From: Pycnopodia helianthoides
Taxonomy: Eukaryota; Echinodermata; Asteroidea; Forcipulatida; Asteriidae
Assembly (NCBI GenBank): GCA_032158295.1
Contig: CM063255.1
Span: forward strand, 4,679,501-4,743,500
DNA length: 64,000 bases
Direction of reading: 5' to 3'
Each line of letters starts with the position of its first letter. Position 1 is the first letter of the stretch. Below the pieces are notes generated by a model. It made no database searches, was not told the origin of the DNA, and saw only the letters and a program-made list of their open reading frames with translations. Shown here in pieces: positions 50,501 to 53,100 of the stretch. The position numbers were made by a program, and so were the translations under genes.

Positions 50501-51892
50501 GTGAGGATGTGCCTCATATGGACACAGGATCAGCGCACTGTACGTGTTGACTCGTTCGAAGGGAACCACGTGTTGTGAAGCACTCGGGGATCTCTGTGGA
50601 CCGTTTTCGTTTTATTACTTTTTTAAGCACATCCTGTACTGAAGGTTCGTTCGGTGTTCGGTGGGGGGGGGGGGGGATGTCATGACGGTATACAGCATGG
50701 ATGTCACAATGACTGTACTGCCGGCTGAGCTTTATAAAGTCCAAGTCAACGAATCACATATCAATAAATACGTGTATCAGTTTACTTATTATTCAACTAC
50801 ATGTGAGTCATCCGATCCAGAGGGTCAGTCTTTAAGAGCAGTAGCAGGATTCTCTCCCCGTGCACAAGCTAGCGTAATGGGCCCGATACGCGCAACCTGC
50901 AGGCTGGTATGCGCAAATTGCGCCCTCGTGGGCACTGTGCATCATACTCATCATCCCCTCTCGTCATTAACCCTTGATGGCAAGCAGCAGGCCTGGAATT
51001 TCATCTTGGAGAGGGCAAGGCCATTCTCATTTTGTAAAGGGGTCTTCCATTGGAAAATCTTAAAGTCTATGGTCTATGAGAAAGTTTTGAAGGGGCACCA
51101 AGGCCAAGACCGGGGCAACGGAGGCCATGGTGTGTGGCCTCCATGTAATTCCAGGCCGGCAAGCACTGACAAATAATGCTGATAATTGGCTCATGACAGT
51201 GACTACTTTGAGGCACGCTTGGTATTCCATCTTGTATATACATGTTACAAACAAATGATCGCGAGTTGTGGCCGAGTGGTTATAAGACCACTGAATTCAT
51301 AGCTCCGGTGTTTTCTGATCAGCAGAGTGTGGGTTCGAGTCTTGGTCTTGAGACTTGTGTCCTTTTAAAAACAAGATACTTTACACCATAATTTCTTTGT
51401 CCTTCGGATATCATTTCTTTATTCTTCAAAGGTACCATGTAGGATTGGTATGTGCACGTAAAAGAACCCAGCACACTTATTGTTGAGAGTAGGGGTTAAC
51501 CCTGGTGTTTCTGGTTCACATAGCAAGCACCCTTGTTAACAGGTTTCCTCAGGCTTGCGAGCTACAGTGATTAAGTTTACTTATGAGACATCCTTGGTTT
51601 TATTACCAGAGTAATAACAACAACAGTAAACATGGTAAAACAGATTTTGTACTTACATACATAATAACACGCCTGACAAATCAATTGTCCAACTGCTGTT
51701 CCCTTTATCCCCCCCCAAAAAAAAACCAAGTCTTACGAATACAGGATCTGAAGAGAGTCATACACCGTAGTTATTTTCTTCCCCTCTACTTTCTATTTAT
51801 GTAAAAGTTCATTCTGGGATCTCAGTGACAATCATACTTAATCTTACCGAGCTTCCTTGCATCCTGTTGGGTAATAATTCCTCTTCGTACAT
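2141..51892 (-). CDS. Gene overview: Rho GTPase-activating protein, ARHGAP18/28/40 family (multi-exon, partial)
   Basis: This is a spliced gene read right to left. RhoGAP proteins speed GTP hydrolysis by Rho-family GTPases and act on the cytosolic side of the cytoskeleton; ARHGAP18 and ARHGAP28 are known to act on RhoA. The exon chain gives a linker with the family signature RQIALIELTAMFDRLG, then GIFGVPLTTL, the arginine-finger block EEGVLRVPGS, LLKQFLRDLPSPILTF, NKMSLNNIAMIMAPNLF, VPFRMVEQVRRM, and a C-terminal domain with GIIRVQMPG and FLYEVGGNIG. This order matches ARHGAP18/28 over the whole C-terminal half. Every junction from 26200 to 2141 keeps reading frame with AG/GT intron borders. 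The N terminus is disordered and less certain. The final exon was not found and is probably left of position 1. Which paralogue this is cannot be decided here. Confidence 0.92.
2389..2700 (-). repeat. tRNA-derived SINE, reversed copy
   Basis: The reverse complement shows the tail (TTCTTATATAGCGCTC on the plus strand), the middle CTTGCTCAAGGACA block and a degenerate B box (GATTCGAACCC). It belongs to the Leu/Ser-tRNA-like SINE whose best copy is 59203-59632. Confidence 0.75.
3042..3185. mobile_element. Foldback element with AGGTGGCAGCAG inverted ends
   Basis: Left arm GGACGCTAGGTGGCAGCAGA and right arm TCTGCTGCCACTAGC are inverted copies, about 25-30 bp per arm around an 85-bp loop. A second copy sits at 34521-34670. 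The open frame at 2960-3250 merely crosses it. Confidence 0.75.
3449..3645 (-). CDS. C-terminal domain exon (GIIRVQMPG)
   Basis: A 197-nt exon between TTGGTTGCAG and GTACTT encodes GDAQEGIIRVQMPGTEKVSN, TVQLGDSTTAGDIVLQFTQH, VVQPSARCRSNETSIRRRSR and RKNVE plus two bases. The family has VPQGVIRVQAPHLSKVSMAIQL and then a D(V/I)LA.F segment, which this matches well. The arginine-rich end looks odd, and a second frame (EEEVEERM) is open there, but only this frame joins the next exon in phase. Confidence 0.9.
3751..3997. mobile_element. Palindromic element with 43-bp inverted ends
   Basis: The left end (3751-3793) and right end (about 3954-3997) are almost perfect inverted copies over 43 bp, from GAAGGAACTATAAATAAATA to ACAACCATG. 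The centre has further inverted pairs (GTGGTCTCGAAACA/ATTGAGACCACAC). A remnant of the same family lies near 42690-42800. It lies in the intron left of exon 3449-3645's upstream side. Confidence 0.85.
4198..4320 (-). CDS. Possible cassette exon (unproven)
   Basis: Between the 4679-4726 and 3449-3645 exons there is an open 123-nt stretch from a TTACTCAG acceptor to CAA followed by GTAAGG. It is phase 0 at both ends and encodes LRKSVVKLAAGDKGQCGRRP, then KAPLFACCSDTVLHNSASQLQ. The frame, borders and phase would allow inclusion. Against it, the polypyrimidine tract is weak, no vertebrate counterpart is known to me, and the flanks hold a degraded palindromic repeat, so it may be repeat-derived. 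Confidence 0.25.
4679..4726 (-). CDS. Short basic exon in C-terminal linker
   Basis: A 48-nt exon (16 codons, phase 0/0) between CTTTGATCAG and GTAAGG encodes VMTLFRRKERKNSSAE. It corresponds to the KLLRRKTLERE part of ARHGAP28. It is small and phase 0/0, so it could be skipped without a frameshift. Confidence 0.88.
5262..5571. mobile_element. TTAA-flanked element with CTCTTTCAGTGCC ends
   Basis: TTAA then CTCTTTCAGTGCC at the left is mirrored by GGCACTGAAAGAG then TTAA at the right, a perfect 13-bp inverted repeat plus TTAA on both sides. The body has inverted CGTACATGTAC/GTACAAGTACG pairs. The layout is that of a piggyBac-type non-autonomous element. Confidence 0.85.
5701..5868 (+). mobile_element. 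CAGGCCTGGAATT element
   Basis: It starts CCAGGCCCGGAATTTCATCT and ends GTAATTCCAGGCCTG, an imperfect inverted repeat. The internal GGGCAAGGCCATTTGC and GGGGCACCAAGGCCAAGA are shared with all copies. Confidence 0.85.
5999..6073 (-). CDS. Exon following RhoGAP domain (VPFRMVEQVRRM)
   Basis: A 75-nt exon (25 codons, phase 0/0) between GTATTTAG and GTGAGT encodes VPFRMVEQVRRMCELESKKT then RDSKS. ARHGAP28 reads VPSFLITQVRRMN in the same place. It is the basic, helical extension after the GAP core. Confidence 0.94.
6714..6830. repeat. Interspersed repeat, inverted partner at about 45592-45752
   Basis: The segment with GAAAAGAACTGTCCTGCTTATTA and ACTACTACTTTAGCTTTGTGGATC reappears in reverse at 45592-45752. 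Two copies only were seen. Confidence 0.6.
6924..7130 (-). CDS. RhoGAP domain exon (NKMSLNNIAMIMAPNLF)
   Basis: The 207-nt exon (69 codons, phase 0/0) runs from CTTTACAG to GTGAGT. It encodes LVLKFLGKVVEHEPKNKMSL, NNIAMIMAPNLFTAQSSRKK, CPDYSELQFAAGTCNVMRML and VKYHNILWV. NNIA.IMAPNLF contains the conserved asparagine and PNL of RhoGAPs that contact the GTPase switch regions. MAAGTAN.M..L.KYQ.LLW is the matching ARHGAP18 end. This closes the GAP domain. Confidence 0.97.
7297..7770. repeat. Minisatellite, period about 104 bp, 4-5 copies
   Basis: The unit contains CCAGGCATACCACCATAATC, AGAGTCCAACAGTTTGGGTG and TTGGACTGAGGACTGCAC. Unit starts fall near 7395, 7498, 7602 and 7707, with a diverged first copy. 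Related single fragments occur near 48450 and 62630. Confidence 0.9.
8177..8949 (-). mobile_element. TTAA element family D, interrupted by a second copy
   Basis: TTAAAGGCAGGGTATACTTT opens at 8177 and ACATACCCTGCCTTTAA closes at 8949. The element is split at 8544-8916 by another TTAA element of the same general type. Removing the insert restores a single TTAA. Confidence 0.8.
8544..8916 (+). mobile_element. TTAA element nested in 8177-8949
   Basis: It starts TTAAAGGCACTGGACACTTT and ends GGTGTCCAGTGTCTTTAA. The interior has CACAGGTTTGTTATTT and a GAGACC/GGTCTC inverted pair around TCACGCGTA. Confidence 0.85.
10384..10570. mobile_element. Palindromic element, GGGCCCAATTTCATAGAGC family
   Basis: Inverted ends TGGGCCCAACTTCATAGAGC and GCTTTATGAAATTGGGCCC flank the TGCTTAAGCAGAAA-rich body. 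It lies just downstream of exon 10675-10757. Confidence 0.85.
10675..10757 (-). CDS. RhoGAP domain exon (LNLLILVLPD)
   Basis: This 83-nt exon lies between TTCTCGACAG and GTCAGT. It encodes two bases plus IQDRKKQLQCLNLLILVLPD then IHRATLK. ARHGAP18 has KKQQLQALNLLVILLPDANRDTLK here, so the match is nearly position for position. It ends in phase 0. Confidence 0.95.
11124..11197 (+). tRNA. tRNA-like block of a SINE (Asn-like, GTT anticodon; probably not a functional tRNA gene)
   Basis: The acceptor pairs GGCTAGA with TCTAGTC (one G-T pair), the D arm is GCTC/GAGC with AGTTGGTA, and the T arm contains GGTTCAAATCC. The anticodon arm CCGG/CCGG leaves a nine-base loop, CACGTTAAA, with GTT at the expected place. 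One T-stem mismatch and the fixed flanking text seen in each repeat copy argue that this is a SINE head. Confidence 0.5.
11426..11499 (+). tRNA. Second tandem copy of the tRNA-like block
   Basis: Same sequence as the block at 11124-11197, displaced by 302 bp, with the same stems and anticodon-loop mismatch. It belongs to the tandem SINE unit. Confidence 0.5.
12668..13105. repeat. Minisatellite, period about 120 bp, about 4 copies
   Basis: The unit contains GACCATTAAACCCTTCTCTCC, CCAGGAGTACATGGCA and CAACATGGCCACTTCAGAAG. Copies begin near 12668, 12795, 12910 and 13040, increasingly similar to the right. It ends just before exon 13176-13335. Confidence 0.85.
13176..13335 (-). CDS. RhoGAP domain exon (LLKQFLRDLP)
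   Basis: A 160-nt exon between TTCTCACACAG and GTAAGT encodes QLREEIESTFYEGKFKFDDL, RINDVVGLLKQFLRDLPSPI and LTFDYINAFAMVE. The E.E..FYEG...F segment and LLK.F.RELP.PLL motif are RhoGAP core helices and match ARHGAP18 closely. LLK.F.R is part of the GTPase-contact surface. It ends with one base that joins AA in the next exon to make lysine. Confidence 0.96.
13413..13715. mobile_element. Element with TATAGACCCTTTGCA ends (two units)
   Basis: TATAGACCCTTTGCATGTGA at the left is mirrored by TTGTGCAAGGGGTCTATA at the right, with an internal end pair near 13545-13562. A related single copy is at 34771-34906, sharing GGACGATAGCTGT and the TTTTTACGCAC block in reverse. Confidence 0.75.
13720..14054 (-). 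mobile_element. TTAA element family E, truncated
   Basis: The copy ends GTTGTACATGTGCTTTAA and matches 31320-31678 in reverse. Shared blocks include CATGGTGGTAAACTTCCCTT and TCACTGGTGATAAA. The left end is worn. Confidence 0.7.
14340..14660. repeat. AT-rich low-complexity block
   Basis: Long runs of AAAT/AATA steps, including five AAAT units near 14480, in which no coding signal is possible. Confidence 0.9.
14805..14978. mobile_element. Foldback element with CAGCCGATTTCA ends
   Basis: CAGCCGTCGATTTCACCAAA at the left is mirrored by TTCGTGAAATCGGCTGCAG at the right. The interior is a palindrome of CTAACTTAGGA/TCCTAAGTTAGG type. It abuts the next element with no spacer. Confidence 0.8.
14977..15131 (+). 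mobile_element. CAGGCCTGGAATT element, right end split by an insertion
   Basis: A standard copy from CAGGCCTGGAATTTCATC to GTGTAATTCCAGG. The expected final CCTG instead appears after 15322, on the far side of the palindromic element at 15129-15322. Confidence 0.8.
15129..15322. mobile_element. Palindromic GGGCCCAATTTCATAGAGC element nested in the preceding element
   Basis: Inverted ends GTCCAATTTCATAGAGCTGC and AGCTCTATGAAATTGGGCCC are present. The flanks read CCAGG at the left and CCAGGCCTG at the right, so a short duplication such as CCAGG is possible. Confidence 0.8.
15781..16137 (-). repeat. tRNA-derived SINE, reversed copy
   Basis: The minus strand shows the family order: B box within GGGTTCGAGTCCCAGTC, TGTCCTTGAGCAAGATAC, CATCCGAAGG reversed, then GGGGTTAACCCCGG. 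The 3' tail is replaced by a GATGAAACCAAGGATGCC variant. Confidence 0.75.
16965..17307 (-). mobile_element. TTAA element family B with CGCGCG core
   Basis: TTAAAGGTATTGTACACTTT at the left and GTGTACAGGCCCTTTAA at the right. The centre holds the perfect palindrome ATTATCGCGCGCGATAAT. It lies in the intron downstream of the arginine-finger exon. Confidence 0.9.
17430..17600 (-). repeat. Short repeat with B-box-like GGATTCGAACCC
   Basis: The block CTCAGTACTTTCCCGAGCTC through GGTGGGATTCGAACCCACGA is shared in part with 23395-23460, 54455-54495 and 57815-57870. It looks like a worn tRNA-derived SINE head in reverse. Confidence 0.5.
17603..17712 (-). pseudogene. Decayed tandem copy of the arginine-finger exon
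   Basis: The segment matches 17731-17840 with an offset of about 128 bp: both share the block around ACCAGGCACTCTTA and the downstream intron text with CCCCTGTACC. Only the last roughly 17 codons of the exon are copied; the acceptor and first third are absent. On the minus strand a lost base and an extra TTT change the frame and create a TAA, and the donor GTATGT is replaced by AATGTGG. It therefore cannot act as an exon. It lies in the intron between 17783 and 13335. Confidence 0.85.
17783..17860 (-). CDS. RhoGAP domain, arginine-finger exon
   Basis: This 78-nt exon (26 codons, phase 0/0) has acceptor ATTATCTGTAG-type border CTGTAG and donor GTATGT. It encodes IIGYLEENGLDEEGVLRVPG then STARIK. 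The arginine of GVLRVPG aligns with the catalytic arginine finger of RhoGAPs (GIFR or GLLR in relatives), which inserts into the GTPase active site. Both borders are phase 0, so skipping the exon would keep the frame and remove the finger. A partial, broken tandem copy of this exon lies about 128 bp away at about 17603-17712. Confidence 0.95.
18243..18412. repeat. Minisatellite, period 42 bp, four copies
   Basis: The unit starts TACTTGTAGTTCCCTATTCG; starts fall at 18243, 18285, 18327 and 18369, with one to three substitutions between copies. Because 42 is a multiple of three, both strands stay open and give repetitive frames with no sign of being real. Confidence 0.97.
19380..19655 (+). repeat. 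Partial TTAA element family C
   Basis: It shares ATGCATGGACATATTCGCTG, GCGACCACCTTTTGAAATGA and AAAGGTATACTTTGCCTTTAA with copies at 28367-28944 and 47677-48062. The left end is not recognisable. Confidence 0.7.
19889..20164 (+). mobile_element. TTAA element family A, internally deleted and truncated
   Basis: It begins TTAAAGGAACATTACAGAAT. About 60 bp around the GATTGGAGTTTATCGCTCAG block are missing, and the right end stops at ATGTATATGGTATAAGG without a terminal repeat. Confidence 0.85.
20329..20420 (-). CDS. RhoGAP domain, first exon (GIFGVPL)
   Basis: A 92-nt exon between CTCTCTTTGTAG and GTATTG encodes SGIFGVPLTTLVENDRLWRP then DTDTPLVLQK. The FGVPL motif starts the RhoGAP fold in this family (DNGIFGVPLTVLL in ARHGAP28). 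It ends in phase 0 after LQK and continues with the arginine-finger exon. The exon lies between a truncated TTAA element (19889-20164) and a reversed SINE (20530-20830). Confidence 0.95.
20530..20830 (-). repeat. tRNA-derived SINE, reversed copy
   Basis: Read on the minus strand it has GTGGCCGAGCAGATAAGA, a GGGTTCGAGTCCCGGTC B box, TTAAGCAAGACACTTAACC, CCTTCGGATGGGACG and GGGGTTCACCC. It lies immediately downstream of exon 20329-20420 in the flank, and its frames look like proteins only by chance. Confidence 0.85.
21010..21345 (+). repeat. tRNA-derived SINE, variant tail
   Basis: CGAGTCGTGGCCGAGTGGTC (A box) and GGATTCGAGTCCCGGTCATG (B box) are followed by GGCAAGGCACTTAACCATAA and a tail ending GGCCTTGTGAGTTAGGCGAT. 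The reverse copy at 55640-56015 has the same tail, so this is a distinct subfamily. Confidence 0.85.
21430..21598 (-). CDS. Linker exon before RhoGAP domain (ALIELTA block)
   Basis: This 169-nt exon follows TTCTTCTAG and ends before GTGTTT. It encodes NITIARDRLGITPVHFLSPK, then DIDRVRQIALIELTAMFDRLGL and a basic tail KSSRRRYK. The IALIELTA...D.LG segment is a signature of the ARHGAP18/28/40 group (LALIELTALYD.LG in ARHGAP18) and is not general to RhoGAPs, so it fixes the subfamily. The final G joins AT in the next exon to form the aspartate of DSGIFGVPL. Confidence 0.93.
21923..22632. mobile_element. Long inverted-repeat element interrupted at its centre
   Basis: Left arm 21923-22094 and right arm 22480-22632 are inverted copies: TTTTGGAC..CTGTTTTA against TAAAAC..GTCCAAAAG, and CGTTTACATGTAAATG against CATTTACATGTAAACG. 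The centre is occupied by a TTAA element at 22095-22479. Confidence 0.85.
22095..22479. mobile_element. TTAA element nested in a palindrome
   Basis: TTAACCCTTTAG at the left and CTAAAGGGTTAA at the right are perfect inverted copies including TTAA. Inside is a 69-bp tandem duplication (starts 22254 and 22323) with ATAGAATCTACAACTC. Confidence 0.88.
23759..23830 (-). CDS. Exon upstream of RhoGAP linker, ARHGAP-like gene
   Basis: A 72-nt exon (24 codons, phase 0/0) between CACCTTTAG and GTAAGTT encodes DLQSSEDNFLKQDDLLRSLS then AALP. It is acidic and amphipathic, probably a short helix. Because both ends are phase 0, skipping it would not break the frame. It joins directly to the exon at 21430-21598. 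Confidence 0.82.
24034..24265 (-). repeat. Worn TTAA element family E/B fragment
   Basis: It shares CAACAAACCTGTGAAAGTTT, AACTCAATCGCTCATCG and ATTTCTCAAAAACTTTA with the family copy at 31320-31678, but has no intact ends. Confidence 0.6.
24352..24726 (+). mobile_element. TTAA element family D
   Basis: It starts TTAAGGCAGTGGATACTTTT and ends CAATTACCAAAAGTATACCC. The centre has GGCTTCAGGCATGAAGCC, a perfect hairpin. Relatives are 35298-35672 and 58755-59149. Confidence 0.85.
25367..25552 (+). mobile_element. CAGGCCTGGAATT element
   Basis: Intact copy from CAGGCCTGGAATTTCATCTT to GAAATTCCAGGCCTGG, with a small internal duplication of CAGGGGCAACAGC. Confidence 0.9.
26097..26200 (-). CDS. N-terminal exon, ARHGAP-like gene
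   Basis: Flanked by TTGATTAG and GTAAGT, this exon holds two bases plus 34 codons: VKILSLTNTMPIEVPSHKGN, then YDNFLRSQTRDSML. It ends in phase 0 and joins DLQSSEDNFL in the exon at 23759-23830. It lies upstream of the recognisable domains, in the region that is variable across the family, so the call rests on splice sites, phase continuity and an uninterrupted frame. Confidence 0.78.
26512..26906 (+). mobile_element. TTAA element family A, intact reference copy
   Basis: TTAA flanks both ends. The terminal repeats AGGAACATTACAGAATTGGT and ACCAATTCTGTAATGTTCCT are perfect inverted copies. The interior has a CGCTCAGTGAGCG hairpin and no open frame above noise, so it must depend on an enzyme encoded elsewhere. 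Confidence 0.93.
27250..27540 (+). repeat. SINE-like repeat, GGGGTTTTCCTCCCACA family
   Basis: It runs from GGTTGGCGTAGTAGTATCTT through TTGCGTGGGTTTTCCCTGG-type text to CGGGGTTCTTGGCTAG and CACAACCAGAATAAATGAA. Copies: 640-895, 52400-52830, 60548-60740, 62100-62275, 63468-63750. Confidence 0.75.
28367..28944 (+). mobile_element. TTAA element family C, long copy
   Basis: TTAAAGGGAAGGTAAACGTT and ATACCTTCCCTTTAA are inverted ends. The arms extend far inward (CTTGGTTAG../CTAACCAAG, AATGTTTCTCAGATT), giving a long near-palindrome. Confidence 0.88.
30700..30839 (+). mobile_element. CAGGCCTGGAATT element, shortened
   Basis: From CAGGCCTAGAATTTCATCTT to TAATTCCAGGCCTG, lacking about 25 bp of the middle. 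Confidence 0.85.
31320..31678 (+). mobile_element. TTAA element family E
   Basis: TTAAAGCACATATGTACATG at the left and GTTGTACGTACGCCCTTTAA at the right. It ends at the same TTAA where the family B copy at 31675 starts. Confidence 0.82.
31675..32016 (+). mobile_element. TTAA element family B, adjacent to family E
   Basis: TTAAAGGCCATGTACATTAT to AAGTGTACAATACCTTTAA, with the ATTATCGCGCGCGATAAT core. The left TTAA is shared with the preceding element. Confidence 0.88.
33060..33401 (+). mobile_element. TTAA element family B
   Basis: TTAAAGGCCCTGTACACTAT to AGTGTACAATACCTTTAA with TTAA on both sides and the CGCGCG core palindrome. Confidence 0.92.
34521..34670. mobile_element. Foldback element with AGGTGGCAGCAG ends, second copy
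   Basis: AACGCTAGGTGGCAGCAGAA and TCTGCTGCCACCTAGCGTCC form the arms, extending to GACTTTTT/AAAAAGTC. It is the same family as 3042-3185. Confidence 0.85.
34771..34906. mobile_element. Element with TAGACCCTTTGCA ends
   Basis: TAGACCCTTTGCATGACG and ATATGCAAGGGGTA are the ends. It is a shorter, reversed relative of 13413-13715. Confidence 0.7.
35298..35672 (+). mobile_element. TTAA element family D
   Basis: It starts TTAAAGGCAGGGGATACTTT and ends AAAAGTATATCCTGCTTT; the right TTAA has decayed. The GGCTTCAGGCATGAAGCC hairpin is present. Confidence 0.85.
36537..36876 (-). mobile_element. TTAA element family B
   Basis: TTAAAGGTATTGTACACTTT to GTGTACAGGGCCTTTAA with the CGCGCG core, followed at once by a (CA)n tract at 36877-36897. 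Confidence 0.92.
37005..37260 (+). repeat. SINE with tRNA-Asn-like block
   Basis: Single copy of the unit seen in tandem at 10934-11537. The tRNA-like part (37119-37190) has GGCTAGATAGCTCAGTTGG and GGTTCAAATCC, with GGTACGTTATCC in the anticodon region. It ends CTTTGTTCAACCC then AGTCAGTTTCCCTTGTGG. Confidence 0.85.
37381..37707. repeat. Tandem duplication, period 163 bp, two copies
   Basis: TTCACTAGCAGAGGGTCAAG at 37381 recurs at 37544; the copies differ by a few substitutions and small indels. Confidence 0.93.
37735..38040. repeat. Tandem repeat, period about 105 bp, three copies
   Basis: The unit contains GATATCATATTGCAG, GTTTATCTATAATTCAAAAC and GAAGGGTTGAC. It follows directly after the 163-bp duplication. 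Confidence 0.85.
38277..38441 (-). mobile_element. CAGGCCTGGAATT element, reversed
   Basis: It opens CAGGCCTTGAATTACACGGA and closes CAAAGATGAAATTGCCTG. Confidence 0.85.
38489..38549. repeat. (TC)n microsatellite
   Basis: About 30 TC units preceded by a run of C. It produces fictitious RERE frames on the minus strand. Confidence 0.98.
39928..40205. mobile_element. Palindromic GGGCC..ATAGAGC element, diverged long copy
   Basis: TGGGCCAAATGTCATAGAGC is mirrored by GCGCTATGAATTTGGCCC. The interior has inverted ACGGCCGA..GTGCTTACTG pairs and is longer than the standard 180 bp. Confidence 0.7.
40573..40790 (+). repeat. SINE with tRNA-Asn-like block, diverged
   Basis: GGGTGTGATCCCTGGCTATA to CAAATCTCGCACTAGTAACA, with a 15-bp insertion in the tRNA-like acceptor region (ATCTGTAGATACATTAGCTC). 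Confidence 0.8.
40795..40985 (-). repeat. tRNA-derived SINE fragment, reversed
   Basis: It contains GTCCCATCCGAAGGACAAAA, ATCTTGCTCAAGGACACAAG and GACTCGAACCC, the head of the Leu/Ser-like SINE. Confidence 0.8.
42302..42458 (-). CDS. N-terminal linker exon, ARHGAP-like gene
   Basis: The exon has acceptor TTTTCAG, a 157-nt open frame and donor GTGAGA. It encodes 52 codons plus one base, starting HSNMTHTDGLRVAKRGSRRS and ending GVADSEVDT. The first half is strongly basic and serine/arginine-rich (KRGSRRSRSR), the second half mixed and polar, so it is probably disordered. The single leftover G joins the GA that begins the 26097-26200 exon to make a glycine codon, so phase supports the link. Of the three frames, only this one is free of stops from the acceptor. 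An internal ATG at codon 4 could serve as an alternative start. Confidence 0.72.
42838..42966 (+). repeat. 3' half of tRNA-derived SINE
   Basis: GGAATAGGTCTCAAACTTCA through GAGCGTCACTGAGTGACGGA to GAAGCCACTATTATTATT, nearly identical to the end of 59203-59632. Confidence 0.9.
47319..47680 (-). mobile_element. TTAA element family B joined to family C
   Basis: TTAAAGGTATTATACAGGAT to GTGTACAGGGCCTTTAA; the core has changed to ATTATCGCGCGTGATAA. The right TTAA is also the left TTAA of the next element. Confidence 0.9.
47677..48062 (+). mobile_element. TTAA element family C
   Basis: It starts TTAAAGGCAAAGTATACCTT and has AACGTTTCTGACAGAAACG as central hairpin. The right end GATTACCAAACGTATAAT is worn. 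Confidence 0.85.
48868..49010. other. GC-rich block open in several frames, unassigned
   Basis: The block has few stops on either strand and a GTGAGT donor on the minus strand at its low end, with TGTGTAG as a possible acceptor. One minus frame gives a cysteine/histidine-rich string (PCPCPHCNGHRQ) that recalls fragments of transposon proteins. The phases do not fit between the ARHGAP exons at 49801 and 42302, so I do not assign it to the gene. Confidence 0.3.
49801..49938 (-). CDS. Candidate N-terminal exon, ARHGAP-like gene
   Basis: This is a 138-nt open stretch between ACTCACAG and a GTAAGA donor, phase 0 at both ends. It reads EEGLIAEAIYVGRSIDQGQV and continues with a leucine-rich, amphipathic-looking end (TILLVRLLHISQEIVR). 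The composition looks coding and helical, and phase 0 matches the start of the 42302-42458 exon. I do not recognise the segment in vertebrate ARHGAP18 or ARHGAP28, whose N termini are poorly conserved. It could be a lineage-specific exon of this gene or a chance open frame. Confidence 0.5.
50989..51158 (+). mobile_element. CAGGCCTGGAATT element
   Basis: CAGGCCTGGAATTTCATCTT to TGTAATTCCAGGCC, with a short ATGGTCTATG duplication inside. Confidence 0.88.
51262..51620 (+). repeat. tRNA-derived SINE
   Basis: CGAGTTGTGGCCGAGTGGTT and GTGGGTTCGAGTCTTGGTC boxes, then CCTTCGGAT, ACGTAAAAGAACCCAGCACA, GGGGTTAACCCTGGTGTTTC and a GAGACATCCTTGGTTTTATT tail that matches the reverse copy at 15781-16137. 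Confidence 0.85.
51848..51892 (-). CDS. Candidate first coding exon (start ATG), ARHGAP-like gene
   Basis: An ATG at 51892-51890 opens the reading MYEEELLPNRMQGSS and runs into a good donor (TCG then GTAAGA) in phase 0. An in-frame TAA lies about 40 nt upstream, so this could be the true start. Phase 0 fits the next candidate exon at 49801-49938. The block is not seen elsewhere in the window, so it is not one of the repeats. However, another frame is also open here, 15 codons is very little, and no family resemblance is visible. Treat it as a guess supported by phase and donor only. Confidence 0.33.
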
Positions 51893-52399
51893 GTCAAACC
51901 ACACTCGTCCAGTGGTGCCCGAGTTAAGTTACACTTGTTCAACCAAGTTTGATATGTAGTATTGTTCAAGTTACCTATATTACAATACATGTTTGATAAC
52001 CTACAAATAAGGTACTACATGTAGATCAACGATAAACATCTCTTTGTTTTTTGTTCCCCCCTCAGTGTTTTATTTCAGTCCCTCAGTGAATGCTGTAAAC
52101 CAAATGAATGACGTACACATGATGTACAGGCACAACAACACTTCTGCGCACATATGTCACGTACGTCTACATGTAGATGCACTACCTACACTTGTTGTAC
52201 CTCAGTGTATGCAAAGAGTACTCTGTTCTAGGTCATTGATGTGCATTTCCTGCATCTATTTCCGTTACATGGCGATACTTCCTGTTGTACAAAACAGCCA
52301 CTTTCATTTCAATTTAAAAAAAAAACTGAAATAAAACTGGAGTCATTTGGTTTGTATTGAACTGGTGATCAGGTTGGTATTGGTGAAAGCTACATATAA

Positions 52400-52830
52400 A
52401 CCCTGCCTTTCACCTCTGATGTGGACCCCAGTTTGAATCCCAGCTTGGGACTGAGCCGATCGCATGTGGACTGGTTTATTAGTTTATATACCTAACTATG
52501 GGGGGTATTCCCTATTTGACTGGTGATCATGGTGATCAGGTTGGCTTGGTGGTACAATGTACATTGTAGCTCACCCTGTCTTTCACCTCTGTGGACCCCA
52601 GTTTGAGTCCCACTTCGGACCGGAGCCTTGCATGTGGATTGGGTGTTCAGTCCCTACCCGACTACAGGGGTTTACCCTCCCACATCAAAAAACTGAACAT
52701 AGTTTGAACCATCTTCTCTACACAAGTCATCAGCCCTATGGGTTACAGCGATAGTCACCTTTGAGGGTTTCCTTGGTATTATTACCAGCAGCCAGGAGTT
52801 GGCATAGTGTTCTCTTTCCTTGCCTTTCAC
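52400..52830 (+). repeat. SINE-like repeat, GGGGTTTTCCTCCCACA family, two partial units
   Basis: Two units repeat GTGATCAGGTTGG...CACCTCTG.GTGGACCCCAGTTTGA (near 52365 and 52530). The second continues to GGGGTTTACCCTCCCACATC and ends GGGTTTCCTTGGTATTATTACCAG. Confidence 0.65.
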
Positions 52831-52992
52831 CTCATTAATCGTAAAGGCAAGATGGAAACATATGACAAAACAAACAATTCACTCTAAGATGGCCAGGGAT
52901 TAACAAAAGCGAACCTAATCACTGTGACTCGAGAGTCTATTAATCCAAAAATATACCCCCAACCAAATAGTGCCCTATGAATGTGTCCACCA

Positions 52993-53100
52993 GGGCCTAA
53001 TTTTCTAAGACTGCTTAAGCACAAAAAGTAGTTCATTTTGGCTAGCACAAAATTTGTAAGCAAAATTGTCTGCTTAAGCAGCTCTATGAAATTGGGCCCA
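52993..53100. mobile_element. Palindromic GGGCCCAATTTCATAGAGC element, short
   Basis: GGGCCTAATTTTCTAAGACT and GCTCTATGAAATTGGGCCC ends with the middle deleted. Confidence 0.8.

Noticed and set aside
50661..51176. 171-codon open frame on the plus strand
   Set aside because: Its second half is the CAGGCCTGGAATT element at 50989-51158, and the start follows a poly-G tract; no splice logic.
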